This document shows, piece after piece, positions 1-8,078 of a stretch of 64,000 nt of DNA. Numbering within the stretch: the stretch's first letter is position 1; each line of letters begins with the position of its first letter. The stretch comes from Neobacillus driksii (GTDB lineage Bacteria > Bacillota > Bacilli > Bacillales > Cytobacillaceae), in assembly GCF_013409995.1 (NCBI RefSeq), contig NZ_JACCBX010000007.1:248001-312000 (forward strand). The letters are read 5' to 3'. A program made the position numbers and the translations under genes. The notes beneath the pieces are model-generated. The model saw nothing but the letters and a program-made list of their open reading frames with translations, was not told the DNA's origin and ran no database searches.

Positions 1-213
1 TCATTATATGTACGCACGATGCTTCACCAGTTTCTCTATTAATCAATAACGATAATATTATACTACGGTATCCGAAATTTCTATATAATACTTTTGAAAA
101 TTATTTAACAAAAAAATAGACTGGGTAGAGCAACAAATCATACTCAAGTCAGCCAAAATCCAGTATAATAAAAATTTGGCTTTGATAATTCATTTTTCCT
201 AGGAGTTTTTTAT

Positions 214-1584
214 ATGAATCAGACGTTTACATTAAAAGAAAAGACAAAACAAATTTTTATCATGATAATACCTATTTTAATCACTCAGCTCGGTATGTTT
301 TCGATGGTGTTTTTTAACAATATTATGTCGGGAAAATATAGCTCCTCAGACCTGGCCGCTGTTGCCATTGGTTCGTCAATTTGGAGCCCGATATTTACAG
401 GGATAAGCGGAATTCTGCTGGCGGTTTCTCCCATAGCAGCTCAACGCTTTGGGGAAAAGCGAGGCAAGGAAGTGGCTTCGGTTGTAAGACATGGACTCTA
501 CATTTCCGTTATGATTACGATTGTGGTCATTCTGCTTGGTGTATTCTTTTTAGATCCACTTTTAGATAAAATGAACCTTCCAAGTGACGTACAGGAAACT
601 GCCTTTGACTATTTGGTTGGTCTTAGCTACGGAATTCTTCCGCTTTTTATCTTTAACGTGCTTAGGTCATTTATCTATGCATTAGGAAAAACAAGGATAG
701 TAATGTATATCTTGCTTCTGTCTTTACCAATCAATTTCTTTCTGAATTTTGTGCTGATCTTTGGATATTGGGGTTTCCCGGAACTTGGCGGAGCAGGTGC
801 AGGATATGCCACCTCCATCACGGAATGGCTGATAACGGGAATGACAGTGTACATTGTAAAAACACAGGAACCATTTTCAGGCTTTGCTGTGTTTGAGAAT
901 TTGAAGAAATTCTCATTAGCAGAGTGTAAGGAAATACTGAAAATCGGTGTACCTATGGGACTATCAACGTTCTTTGAAACCAGTATGTTTGCTGTTGTAA
1001 CCATTCTATTAAGTAAATTTAATGTCACTACGATTGCAGCCTATCAATCAGCTTTAAACATCGTTTCTTTCCTATACATGATTCCGATAAGCATATCGAT
1101 GGCGCAAACGGTCCTAGTAAGTTATGAAGTAGGGGCACGAAGATATAAGGACGCAAAGAGTTACAGCTGGTTAGGTATTTATCTTGCTATCTTAATCGCT
1201 CTTATTACTGGGGTGTTGGTGGTTTTATTCCGTTACCAAGTGGCTGGATTTTACTCGAATGAAACTGAAGTCATTAACCTAACGGCGCATTTCTTAATTT
1301 TTGCGTTGTTCTTCCAAATCAGTGATGCCATCCAAGTAACGGCACAAGCTGCCTTACGGGGATATAAGGATGTTAATCTTGCCTTTGTCATGACGTTAAT
1401 CGCGTACTGGTTAATCTGCCTTCCAGTAGGCTACGTACTTGCAAACTATACAGGACTGGGTGCGACAGGATATTGGCTTGGTCTTACAGCAGGATTATTA
1501 GCGGCCGGAATCGCCTTATCATGGAGACTAATCTACATCCAAAAACGAAAATTCATCGACACACAAAAATTAGAAGTCGTATAA
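214..1584 (+). CDS. MATE family multidrug/Na+ antiporter
   Basis: Polytopic protein of 456 residues with about 12 hydrophobic segments in two similar halves, the usual MATE size and architecture. MATE proteins export cationic drugs or metabolites in exchange for Na+ or H+. Typical features include the early segment starting near IIPILITQLGMFSMVFFNNIMSG and the mid-protein GVPMGLSTFFETSMFAVVTI repeat of the second half. The ATG is preceded by taggag at good spacing. It stands alone, closed by a strong terminator at 1594-1633. The substrate cannot be told from sequence; the family call is secure. Confidence 0.92.
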   Translation: MNQTFTLKEKTKQIFIMIIPILITQLGMFSMVFFNNIMSGKYSSSDLAAVAIGSSIWSPIFTGISGILLAVSPIAAQRFGEKRGKEVASVVRHGLYISVMITIVVILLGVFFLDPLLDKMNLPSDVQETAFDYLVGLSYGILPLFIFNVLRSFIYALGKTRIVMYILLLSLPINFFLNFVLIFGYWGFPELGGAGAGYATSITEWLITGMTVYIVKTQEPFSGFAVFENLKKFSLAECKEILKIGVPMGLSTFFETSMFAVVTILLSKFNVTTIAAYQSALNIVSFLYMIPISISMAQTVLVSYEVGARRYKDAKSYSWLGIYLAILIALITGVLVVLFRYQVAGFYSNETEVINLTAHFLIFALFFQISDAIQVTAQAALRGYKDVNLAFVMTLIAYWLICLPVGYVLANYTGLGATGYWLGLTAGLLAAGIALSWRLIYIQKRKFIDTQKLEVV

Positions 1585-1593
1585 CATGCAGCC

Positions 1594-1633
1594 AAAAGTC
1601 CTCATCACTCTGGAAAGGTGATGGGGACTTTTC
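1594..1633 (+). terminator. Rho-independent terminator after the MATE gene
   Basis: AAAAGTCCTCATCAC pairs with GTGATGGGGACTTTT around a short loop, followed by a T-rich stretch. Confidence 0.85.
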
Positions 1634-1670
1634 TCAACCTACTGTCCGCCTGAGGTGGACAGTGTCCACG

Positions 1671-1706
1671 AGTGGTGACAGGCACCAAATGACGGCACCA
1701 AATGAC
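1671..1706 (+). repeat. GGTGACAGGCACC-type short repeat with partial second copy
   Basis: GGTGACAGGCACCAAATGAC is followed at once by a partial copy, GGCACCAAATGACAG. The same core GGTGACAGGCACC recurs at 60966-60978 beside a different gene. The core is a near palindrome (GGTG/CACC arms). It resembles short dispersed intergenic repeats that I recall from Bacillus genomes; function unknown. Confidence 0.6.
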
Positions 1707-1766
1707 AGTGTTGTCATCGTGATTATGTGATAATGTATTTATTCTTAAGGGAAGGAAGAGGTTAGG

Positions 1767-2624
1767 GTGACGAGGTATTTTGTTTTTGTTTATGGGACGC
1801 TTAGGAGGCATGAGCGAAATCATTATTTATTAAAGGATGCGGAGCTTGTTGCAGAGCAGGCTTGGACGGAGGGGAAGTTATTTGATACGGGTTTTGGCTA
1901 TCCCGCTCTCCAGGAGTCGGCTGCGGATGTGGTCTATGGTGAACTGTATCTCGTTACGGAGTACCAGCTTCATAGATTAGATGAGCTGGAAGGTTATAGT
2001 GTGAAGGCGCGAGATAACTTATATAATCGTAATATACAACTGATCTCTCATGATACTGGTATAACCAAAGCCTATATTTATACCATTGCAAAACACAATA
2101 GTCATATGTTGAAAACGCCGATCAAGAGTGGTGATTGGAAGGAATATCATCTACGTAAACAAGACCCAATCCTTTATTTTGCCTATGGAAGCTGCATGGA
2201 TCATGCACGATTTAAACTAGCAAAAGTGGACCAATATTTTCAAAAGGTGACAGGCGCCGGCATCCTAAACGGTTATACATTACGATACTCAGTAAAAATG
2301 CCTGATGGCGGTCGTGCTGACATTGTCGAGGAAGGCGGCGTGGTAGAAGGGAAGGTATATGAGATTCCCACCGATTGTGTTCCATACCTTTATAGGAGAG
2401 AAGGGGTAGGTTCACGCCTATATCGGACAACATTTGTGGATCTTTTCATAAATGGAAGCGTATACAAAGATGTGTTGACCTTTACCGTTGTCAATAAGGA
2501 AGCAGAAACAGCGCCGCCCGAACATTATTCTGATGAAATCATTAGAGGCGGGACAGGATTCTTAAGTGAAGCCTATCTTGAAAAATTGAAGAATCACATA
2601 AATATATTATGTAAACAAAGATAA
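1767..2624 (+). CDS. Two-domain gamma-glutamylcyclotransferase family protein (YkqA-like)
   Basis: A 285-residue protein with two AIG2/GGCT-like domains. The first opens with FVFVYGTLRRHERNHYLL, the YGTLR signature of the family. The second begins near residue 138 with LYFAYGSCMDHARF, a YGS variant. Members cleave or form gamma-glutamyl and pyroglutamyl linkages; the B. subtilis relative YkqA has the same tandem layout and no firmly assigned substrate. The start is GTG at 1767, with a purine-rich site (gaaggaagagg) just upstream. A terminator follows directly, so it is probably monocistronic. Confidence 0.85.
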   Translation: MTRYFVFVYGTLRRHERNHYLLKDAELVAEQAWTEGKLFDTGFGYPALQESAADVVYGELYLVTEYQLHRLDELEGYSVKARDNLYNRNIQLISHDTGITKAYIYTIAKHNSHMLKTPIKSGDWKEYHLRKQDPILYFAYGSCMDHARFKLAKVDQYFQKVTGAGILNGYTLRYSVKMPDGGRADIVEEGGVVEGKVYEIPTDCVPYLYRREGVGSRLYRTTFVDLFINGSVYKDVLTFTVVNKEAETAPPEHYSDEIIRGGTGFLSEAYLEKLKNHINILCKQR

Positions 2625-2629
2625 AACAA

Positions 2630-2664
2630 AAAATCTTACTCGATGAAAGGGTAAGATTTTTCTA
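2630..2664 (+). terminator. Terminator after the YkqA-like gene
   Basis: AAAATCTTAC pairs perfectly with GTAAGATTTT around an 11-nt loop, followed by T-rich sequence. Confidence 0.8.
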
Positions 2665-2933
2665 TTTCTCAGAGAAAAAGGCAAATATGTATTTTATGTG
2701 CATTTATGAATTTTCAGTTAACAGGCTAAAAAGTTCATTATAATGGCTAATAACGTGCTAAAAATAGAATTTTTTGGGGGTTAAAATAAATGTCGAACCA
2801 TGTCTTTGTAAATAAAAGCATTATTCAGGAATAAAAAATATTTATTATACGTTCAAATATAACGTTCGTCAATATGGTGAATTAGCGTTGAAAAGGTAGG
2901 TGTGAGTGACCTGAAAATTATTTGTAGATAACG

Positions 2934-2963
2934 TTTACTTTATATATTCTAGTAAAATATACT
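2934..2963 (+). promoter_or_regulatory. Candidate sigma-A promoter for the comK leader
   Basis: TTTACT at 2934-2939 and TATACT at 2958-2963 are separated by 18 nt. This would start an mRNA with about 175 nt of leader before comK. I see no clean AAAA-N5-TTTT ComK box here. The 300 bases before this (2665-2933) hold nothing that I can name. Confidence 0.45.
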
Positions 2964-2969
2964 ATTTTT

Positions 2970-3145
2970 GAGGAGGAATTTTGTGGAAATGTTAACGGAA
3001 ACGTGAAAAAGGATCACCCTCAGGTTATGATCTTAGCGGAACGAAACCCCAAGGGCAATGCAAGTTGAGTATACAACTTTATGGTTAGTATACTCTTATT
3101 CTTAAAATAATCAACTCTATTACAAGAAAAGAGGGTTATTAATTT
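2970..3145 (+). promoter_or_regulatory. Long structured 5' leader of comK with a tiny ORF
   Basis: A strong ribosome site (gaggagga, 2970-2977) precedes GTG at 2983, which opens a 7-codon ORF (MEMLTET) ending at 3006. Further on, GAGTATAC (3067-3074) pairs perfectly with GTATACTC (3088-3095). An alternative pairing, AGTTGA (3064-3069) with TCAACT (3111-3116), overlaps the first arm. The leader could be an attenuator or merely a relic of an upstream gene; no known riboswitch class was recognised. Confidence 0.4.
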
Positions 3146-3700
3146 ATGGACGTAAGAAGTAGACACCTAATTAATGAAAAGACGGTCTTACTAACTGGTG
3201 AGTACAATGATCGAGGAGAATTATGGTCAAGAGTGATTGAAGGGGAAGAAACTTTCCTCATTCGGAAAAGTCCAATAACGGTTATCGAGGAAACCTTATT
3301 ACACTTGGGATCCAATTTCCTTGGAGCCAGGCGCAGTGCAAAATATCTGCTAACGCCAACAAGGATGCACCCTATAAGTGTGAATCCGCAAATGGGCATT
3401 CTATTGTTTCCTACAAAGAATATAAAGTGTCATTGCAATATATGGTTTTCACTTATTCATGTTAAAACAATAAACCCTGTTGGAATCAATCAAATTGAAG
3501 TTCTAACGAGCTTTGGTCATACAATCTTAATCGATATGTCGGAAAGAGCCTTTAACAACAAGCGGCAAAAGGCAGTTCAGCTTCAAGAAGCCATTACCCA
3601 TAATCTAAATTGCCCCTTAAATTTCTATGTCGAACCAAAGAAGGGATTTTATATAAGTAAAAGTCCAAAAGAAAATAATTATTCCCTAGAGAAAAAATAA
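3146..3700 (+). CDS. comK: Competence transcription factor ComK
   Basis: A 184-residue protein matching the ComK family along its length (B. subtilis ComK is 192 residues). Recognisable segments are the central GSNFLGARRSAKYLLTPT block, the HPISVNPQMGILLFPT block (KPPIMVDPSNQIFLFPT in B. subtilis) and WFSLIHVKTI. ComK binds AT-rich paired boxes and activates DNA-uptake genes in competent cells. The ATG follows gaggg at good spacing. The C-terminal part is less conserved than the core. Many Bacillus species carry two ComK types, so competence cannot be assumed. Confidence 0.88.
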   Translation: MDVRSRHLINEKTVLLTGEYNDRGELWSRVIEGEETFLIRKSPITVIEETLLHLGSNFLGARRSAKYLLTPTRMHPISVNPQMGILLFPTKNIKCHCNIWFSLIHVKTINPVGINQIEVLTSFGHTILIDMSERAFNNKRQKAVQLQEAITHNLNCPLNFYVEPKKGFYISKSPKENNYSLEKK

Positions 3701-3702
3701 CG

Positions 3703-3740
3703 AAAGAGAGCTGCGTCCATTAACGGAGGCTGCTCTTTTT
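3703..3740 (+). terminator. Terminator after comK
   Basis: An imperfect stem from AAAGAGAGCTGCGTCC to GGAGGCTGCTCTTT is followed by TTTT. Confidence 0.65.
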
Positions 3741-3901
3741 AGGTGGAGGCGAATCCTTCGCTTTGTACCAAATAGTGGAATAGTTTAGATAAGAATAAAC
3801 AATGATAATATAGGAAGATTATTGTGTCTTTTTAACGGAATTTATCACATTAGGACACTCTCTTGAAACAACAAGTGAAGCCAGTAGGAGTGGTAACGTA
3901 C

Positions 3902-5440
3902 ATGAGACGTCCATTGTTTAAAAAAATAAAAACAAATCAATTAGAAATCAGTGAAGAGTTGTTACAAAGTGATGAAAGCGTCAAAAACGACTACATTTCT
4001 GGAAATCTCCTGCTTGATATACCTAAAATAAAGGAGCTTTACTCTTATCCGAAAAATATAGACTTTAAAGTGAGAGAATTCACGATTCATATGATGGGCA
4101 GGAAGGCCGTTTTATTTTTTATTCCATCTATGACTGAAACGAAGTTAATTGATGAGGAGATCATAAAGCCACTAATCTTAGCAGCCAAAGAAATTATTGA
4201 TATTCCTTCTGCAATAAGTATTAGTTCAATAAAAGAAGAGAAGTTGATATCCGCAGCTGTAAGTGAATTAAACACAGGCGCCACTTTGTTACTTGTGGAT
4301 GGCCTGAATGTGATATATGTGTTAAATACATCATCTTCAGCAGGGCGTAGTGTTGAGAAACCGCAAAATGAAACTACGTTATTAGGGCCAAAAGAATCTT
4401 TCGTGGAAAGAGCAGACCAAAATATTTCGCTGATTCGGAAAAAAATTCGCTCTGAAGATTTTACTGTTGAAAAAATGATCATTGGCGGTCGTTCCAAGAA
4501 TGAAGTCTATATCATTTACAACAAAGAATTAGCCGGTGAAAAAGTCTTAGCTGAAGTGAAATCAAGAATTGGGGCAGTCCAAAAAGATGCGGTCCAAAAT
4601 CTCGGTCTCCTGATTCAACATATAGAAGATCGATCCACCAGCTTATTTCCGACCATTTTACAAACGGAACGACCTGACAGAGCAGCCTCTTTTATCGAAG
4701 ATGGTCATGTTATTGTCGTGATGAACAACTCCCCGTTTGCGCTCGTAACACCAGCAACTTTTTGGTCCTTTTATCATTCTGCCGACGATCATTATTTAAG
4801 ATTTATATATGGTAACTTTACAAGGTTACTGCGGATGACAGCGATGTTTATTACCTTGTTTACACCTTCTATTTATATCGCAATAACAAATTATCACATT
4901 GAAATGCTGCCTGCGGATTTACTTTTAGCGATCGCTGGTGCACGTGAGATGGTCCCATTCCCAGCTATTTTAGAATTACTTATGATGGAAATGGCATTTG
5001 AATTAATACGGGAAGCAGGGATTCGAGTACCAACTCCGATTGGTCCAACCATTGGCATTGTTGGAGCATTAATTTTAGGTCAGGCTGCAGTTGAGGCAAA
5101 TGTGGTTAGTCCCATCGTGGTGATCGTTGTGGCGTTAACGGGGCTCTCGTCCTTTGCGATAAGTGATGTGAATTTAAATTATGCCATAAGGATAGCTCGA
5201 TTTGGCTTTCTTTTATCTGCTAGTTTATTTGGTATTTTTGGCATGGTGGGTATCTTTATGATCGGATTATTTTATTTATCGGTTGTTAAAACGTTTGGTG
5301 TCCCTTATTTGGCGCCATTGACACCGAAATACAAGTCTTCAAAAGATACATTATTTCGGAGAGTATTAAAGAATGAAAAATTTAGACCCGCCTTTGTAAA
5401 AACGAAGGATTTAACAAAAGAGCCTGTTCAAAATGAGTGA
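3902..5440 (+). CDS. GerA-type germinant receptor, A subunit (first operon)
   Basis: A-subunit of a spore inner-membrane germinant receptor, about 512 residues from ATG 3902. A soluble N-terminal half carries the family block LLGPKESFVERADQNISLIRKKI and the TERPDRAASFIEDGHV block. Five or more membrane spans follow, including the REAGIRVPTPIGPTIGIVGALILGQAAV signature. These receptors sense amino acids, sugars or nucleosides and trigger germination. I prefer ATG 3902 (AGGAG 11 nt upstream) over the in-frame TTG at 3863. It leads an A-B-C-D operon; the germinant is unknown. Confidence 0.92.
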   Translation: MRRPLFKKIKTNQLEISEELLQSDESVKNDYISGNLLLDIPKIKELYSYPKNIDFKVREFTIHMMGRKAVLFFIPSMTETKLIDEEIIKPLILAAKEIIDIPSAISISSIKEEKLISAAVSELNTGATLLLVDGLNVIYVLNTSSSAGRSVEKPQNETTLLGPKESFVERADQNISLIRKKIRSEDFTVEKMIIGGRSKNEVYIIYNKELAGEKVLAEVKSRIGAVQKDAVQNLGLLIQHIEDRSTSLFPTILQTERPDRAASFIEDGHVIVVMNNSPFALVTPATFWSFYHSADDHYLRFIYGNFTRLLRMTAMFITLFTPSIYIAITNYHIEMLPADLLLAIAGAREMVPFPAILELLMMEMAFELIREAGIRVPTPIGPTIGIVGALILGQAAVEANVVSPIVVIVVALTGLSSFAISDVNLNYAIRIARFGFLLSASLFGIFGMVGIFMIGLFYLSVVKTFGVPYLAPLTPKYKSSKDTLFRRVLKNEKFRPAFVKTKDLTKEPVQNE

Positions 5441-5454
5441 AAATAGGTGGTAGT

Positions 5455-6549
5455 TTGGTTAAGGTTGAGAAGGATTTAATAGGTATAAAGGAGTTTTTTT
5501 CCGTTATTGTTTTTATGATTAGTACAAAGGCGACAGATATGACGACAACAAAACTTTTCGAAGATACTTTTAATGCTGCCTGGATGGTTATCATTGGGTC
5601 CTTTGTCATCATTCTTCCTTCTATCATTGTTTTAAATCTTGTCCTAAAAAAACATCAAACGAAAAATCTCCTCGAAATCCTGCAATTAGCGATGGGGAGG
5701 CAAGTAGCCTTTGGAATTGGGTTCATTCTGTTTTTATTCTTGTTAGTTAATACATCAGTGGAAAGCAGGAGTTATGCAGACCAACTTATTACCATGAATT
5801 TTCCTAAAACTCCGTTATTCATCCTTTACTTTGCGTTTTTATTATTTTGTTTATGGGGGGCTAAAAAGGGATGGGAGTCTCTAGGTTCTGTGGCATGGAT
5901 GATCTTCCCTTACGTTACAATTGCTTTAGGAATATTGGTTTTTCTTCTTGCGAAAGATGCATATTTGAATCGGATATTTCCTTTGTTTGGATCGGGAAAA
6001 TGGGAGGTGGCGAAGGCAAGTTTTAACTATGTCACTATTTATGCAGAAGCATTTTACATCGCTATGTTGTATCCCTTTGTCAAAGATCATAAAACCTATA
6101 CAAGAGGGCTTTTTGGCTCGTTGGGGTATACTGTTCTGATGATGATGATCCTATATCTTTGCTACACGTTAGTTTTTGATTACCGGAGTGTTGGGAAAAT
6201 TACCTACCCTTTTAACGAAGCAACTAGACTAGTGACAATAGGAAGAGTCATCACCAATATAGAAACCTTTTTTTTAACTTTTTGGTTATTGGTGATTATT
6301 GTCAAGTTTGCTGTTTATTTATATTTGGTCAGTATGCTGTTTGGCTTCGTTTTTAATATAAAGGAGTTTGAGCATACACTAATACCGATAACGATACTGG
6401 TCCTGTTACTTGGAATGATTCCCACAAACCAAATAGATAATATCTTTATTTTTAAAGAAAAAATTATGATGTTCTCGAAGTACATTTTCTTACTCCTTCC
6501 TCCATTTCTTTGGCTAATCCTCAAAGTAAAGGCGGTAAGGAATGGATGA
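5455..6549 (+). CDS. GerB-type germinant receptor permease subunit (first operon)
   Basis: B-subunit of a GerA-type receptor, about 364 residues with ten hydrophobic spans, belonging to the APC-like endospore germination permease family. In other receptors the B subunit forms the germinant-binding membrane pocket. An in-frame GTG at 5437 overlaps the A-gene stop (gtga), but the only ribosome-site-like sequence (aggtgg, 5445-5450) sits before TTG 5455, so I use that start. The gene overlaps the next by ATGA, which implies translational coupling. Confidence 0.9.
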   Translation: MVKVEKDLIGIKEFFSVIVFMISTKATDMTTTKLFEDTFNAAWMVIIGSFVIILPSIIVLNLVLKKHQTKNLLEILQLAMGRQVAFGIGFILFLFLLVNTSVESRSYADQLITMNFPKTPLFILYFAFLLFCLWGAKKGWESLGSVAWMIFPYVTIALGILVFLLAKDAYLNRIFPLFGSGKWEVAKASFNYVTIYAEAFYIAMLYPFVKDHKTYTRGLFGSLGYTVLMMMILYLCYTLVFDYRSVGKITYPFNEATRLVTIGRVITNIETFFLTFWLLVIIVKFAVYLYLVSMLFGFVFNIKEFEHTLIPITILVLLLGMIPTNQIDNIFIFKEKIMMFSKYIFLLLPPFLWLILKVKAVRNG

Positions 6550-7808
6550 GAGCAATAAAATTGCTACTTTTATGTATGGGAATCGTCTGTTTGCTTGCTG
6601 GCTGCTGGGATCGTAAAGAATTAGAGCAGATGTCATATACCATTGCAATTGGATTAGATATACCTGATCATATCGATTTAAATGAGAAACAAGCAGTGGA
6701 TGTCACCTTCCAATTTGCTAATCCAAAACTTAATATTAAAGGAGCCCCAGGTCAAGAGGAAGATCCGGAGAGAAATATTGTTACCTTGACTGCACCAGAT
6801 TTTGTCACCGCGAAGAATATGGCAAACTCTTTTGTAACAAGACAAATATCGTTTAGTCACGCGAAAGTAATCGTGGTTTCGGAGGAACTCGCCCGAACGG
6901 ATCATTTTTATCGTTTTATTGGTTCTGCACTGAAGGAAAGAGAGGTCCGTAGAGAAACGAATATCATTGTAACAAACGAGAAGGCATCAGAGTTTATTAA
7001 GAAAAACAAACCGGAATCACAAATACGGGTACACAAGTTTTACCAGTTTATTATCGATCGATCGATTGAAACAGGTTTAGTACCAGAGTCAACGATTAAT
7101 CGGCTACTAGCGATTACAGATGGAGACGCAGACTTATTTTTAGCGATGAATGGCTCAGTTGGTAAAAAAAACAATGGTGATACTTTTAAAGAGGAAGACC
7201 AATATTTAGCTGGAAGTGTTCCGAAAAAAGGCGGGAATATGGTTCAGTTAATCGGTTCTGCGGTGTTTAAAGAAGGAAAAATGATTGGTAAATTAACAGG
7301 AGAAGAGACCCGAGGTGCTCTTCTACTTGATAATACATCGAGGATTGAAGATATGTATGTCAGTTATCAAGATCCATTGAACGAAAAATATATGGTAGCA
7401 TGCAGAGTTAAGAAAAAAACGGCCACCAAGGTAAAAGTTAAATTACGAAAGGGACCGCCATTAATTAATGTCACGGTACCTATTGAAATTGAAGTATTAT
7501 CTACCCCAAGTATGGAAAATTACGCTGAAGACTTAGCGAAACAGTCAATCTTAAAAAAGAAGATAGAAAGTGAGTTAAAAGAAAATTTAGTTGCACTAGT
7601 AAAAAGAACCCAAGAAGAATTCAAATCAGAACCTTTTTATTGGTCTTTATATGCTCGGCCGTTATTTAGTTCAACGAAAGAGTACGAGAAGTGGGACTGG
7701 ACCAATAAAAATTACCCTTTTGCAACGGTGAATATAAAGATAGATGTAGAAATTGTCGGATTCGGTAAGCAGATGAAAGAATCTGAAATGGAAAAGGTGA
7801 GGGATTAG
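6546..7808 (+). CDS. GerC-type germinant receptor lipoprotein (first operon)
   Basis: Ger(x)C family lipoprotein, about 420 residues. The signal peptide ends in a lipobox, LLAGCWDRKE, giving the typical lipid-modified cysteine followed by WDxxE. The protein would be anchored on the outer face of the spore inner membrane and completes the A-B-C receptor. Start ATG 6546 lies inside the ATGA overlap with the permease gene and follows taagg. The C-terminal part matches the family fold (WNxx-type end seen as WDWTNKNYPFATVNIKIDVEI). Confidence 0.92.
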   Translation: MRAIKLLLLCMGIVCLLAGCWDRKELEQMSYTIAIGLDIPDHIDLNEKQAVDVTFQFANPKLNIKGAPGQEEDPERNIVTLTAPDFVTAKNMANSFVTRQISFSHAKVIVVSEELARTDHFYRFIGSALKEREVRRETNIIVTNEKASEFIKKNKPESQIRVHKFYQFIIDRSIETGLVPESTINRLLAITDGDADLFLAMNGSVGKKNNGDTFKEEDQYLAGSVPKKGGNMVQLIGSAVFKEGKMIGKLTGEETRGALLLDNTSRIEDMYVSYQDPLNEKYMVACRVKKKTATKVKVKLRKGPPLINVTVPIEIEVLSTPSMENYAEDLAKQSILKKKIESELKENLVALVKRTQEEFKSEPFYWSLYARPLFSSTKEYEKWDWTNKNYPFATVNIKIDVEIVGFGKQMKESEMEKVRD

Positions 7809-7966
7809 TGAAGATCATTCTATGGATGGTAGTGCTATTTGGTGGACTTTATAGTTTCGCACATGCTTATTTCCTTCTTAAGGATAAAAATAAACTAGGT
7901 GCTTTCGGCATTATCTTAATTGGCTTGGTCATTTGCGTGTGTCCCTTTTTCATTAGATTAAAGTAA
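7808..7966 (+). CDS. Small two-span membrane protein, D gene of the first germination operon
   Basis: A 52-residue ORF with GTG start (7808) inside the TAGTG overlap with the preceding lipoprotein stop. It has two hydrophobic stretches (ILWMVVLFGGLYSFAHAYFLL and GAFGIILIGLVICVCPFF) separated by a charged loop KDKNKLG. Its place and topology match the D gene at the end of the second receptor operon at 12015. Small D proteins have been reported next to some GerA-type receptors and can modulate germination rate. No enzymatic motif is visible. Confidence 0.75.
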   Translation: MKIILWMVVLFGGLYSFAHAYFLLKDKNKLGAFGIILIGLVICVCPFFIRLK

Positions 7967-7967
7967 T

Positions 7968-8006
7968 ACAGGAAAATAGAGGTCTTTCTAGATTTCTGTT
8001 TTTTTA
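7968..8006 (+). terminator. Probable terminator between the two germination operons
   Basis: ACAGGAAAATAGA can pair with TCTAGATTTCTGT with bulges, followed by seven T residues. Confidence 0.6.
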
Positions 8007-8078
8007 TCTCAATAACCAATGGTCAAGGAGGAATAAAATTGGTGAACTGGTAAAAATTATTAGTTAGGAGGTGGGAGT

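Noticed and set aside
1-213. Gene fragment at the left edge
   Set aside because: No frame over the first 200 bases gives a convincing protein; a TATAAT-like box at 164-169 has no good -35 partner.
2790-2834. 14-codon ORF (MSNHVFVNKSIIQE) before comK
   Set aside because: It has a purine-rich site upstream but is too short to support, with no second line of evidence.
2970-3066. Known riboswitch (c-di-GMP, c-di-AMP, THF) in the comK leader
   Set aside because: Some blocks (GGAACGAAACCCC, AAGGGCAATGC) look riboswitch-like, but none of the consensus layouts fits.
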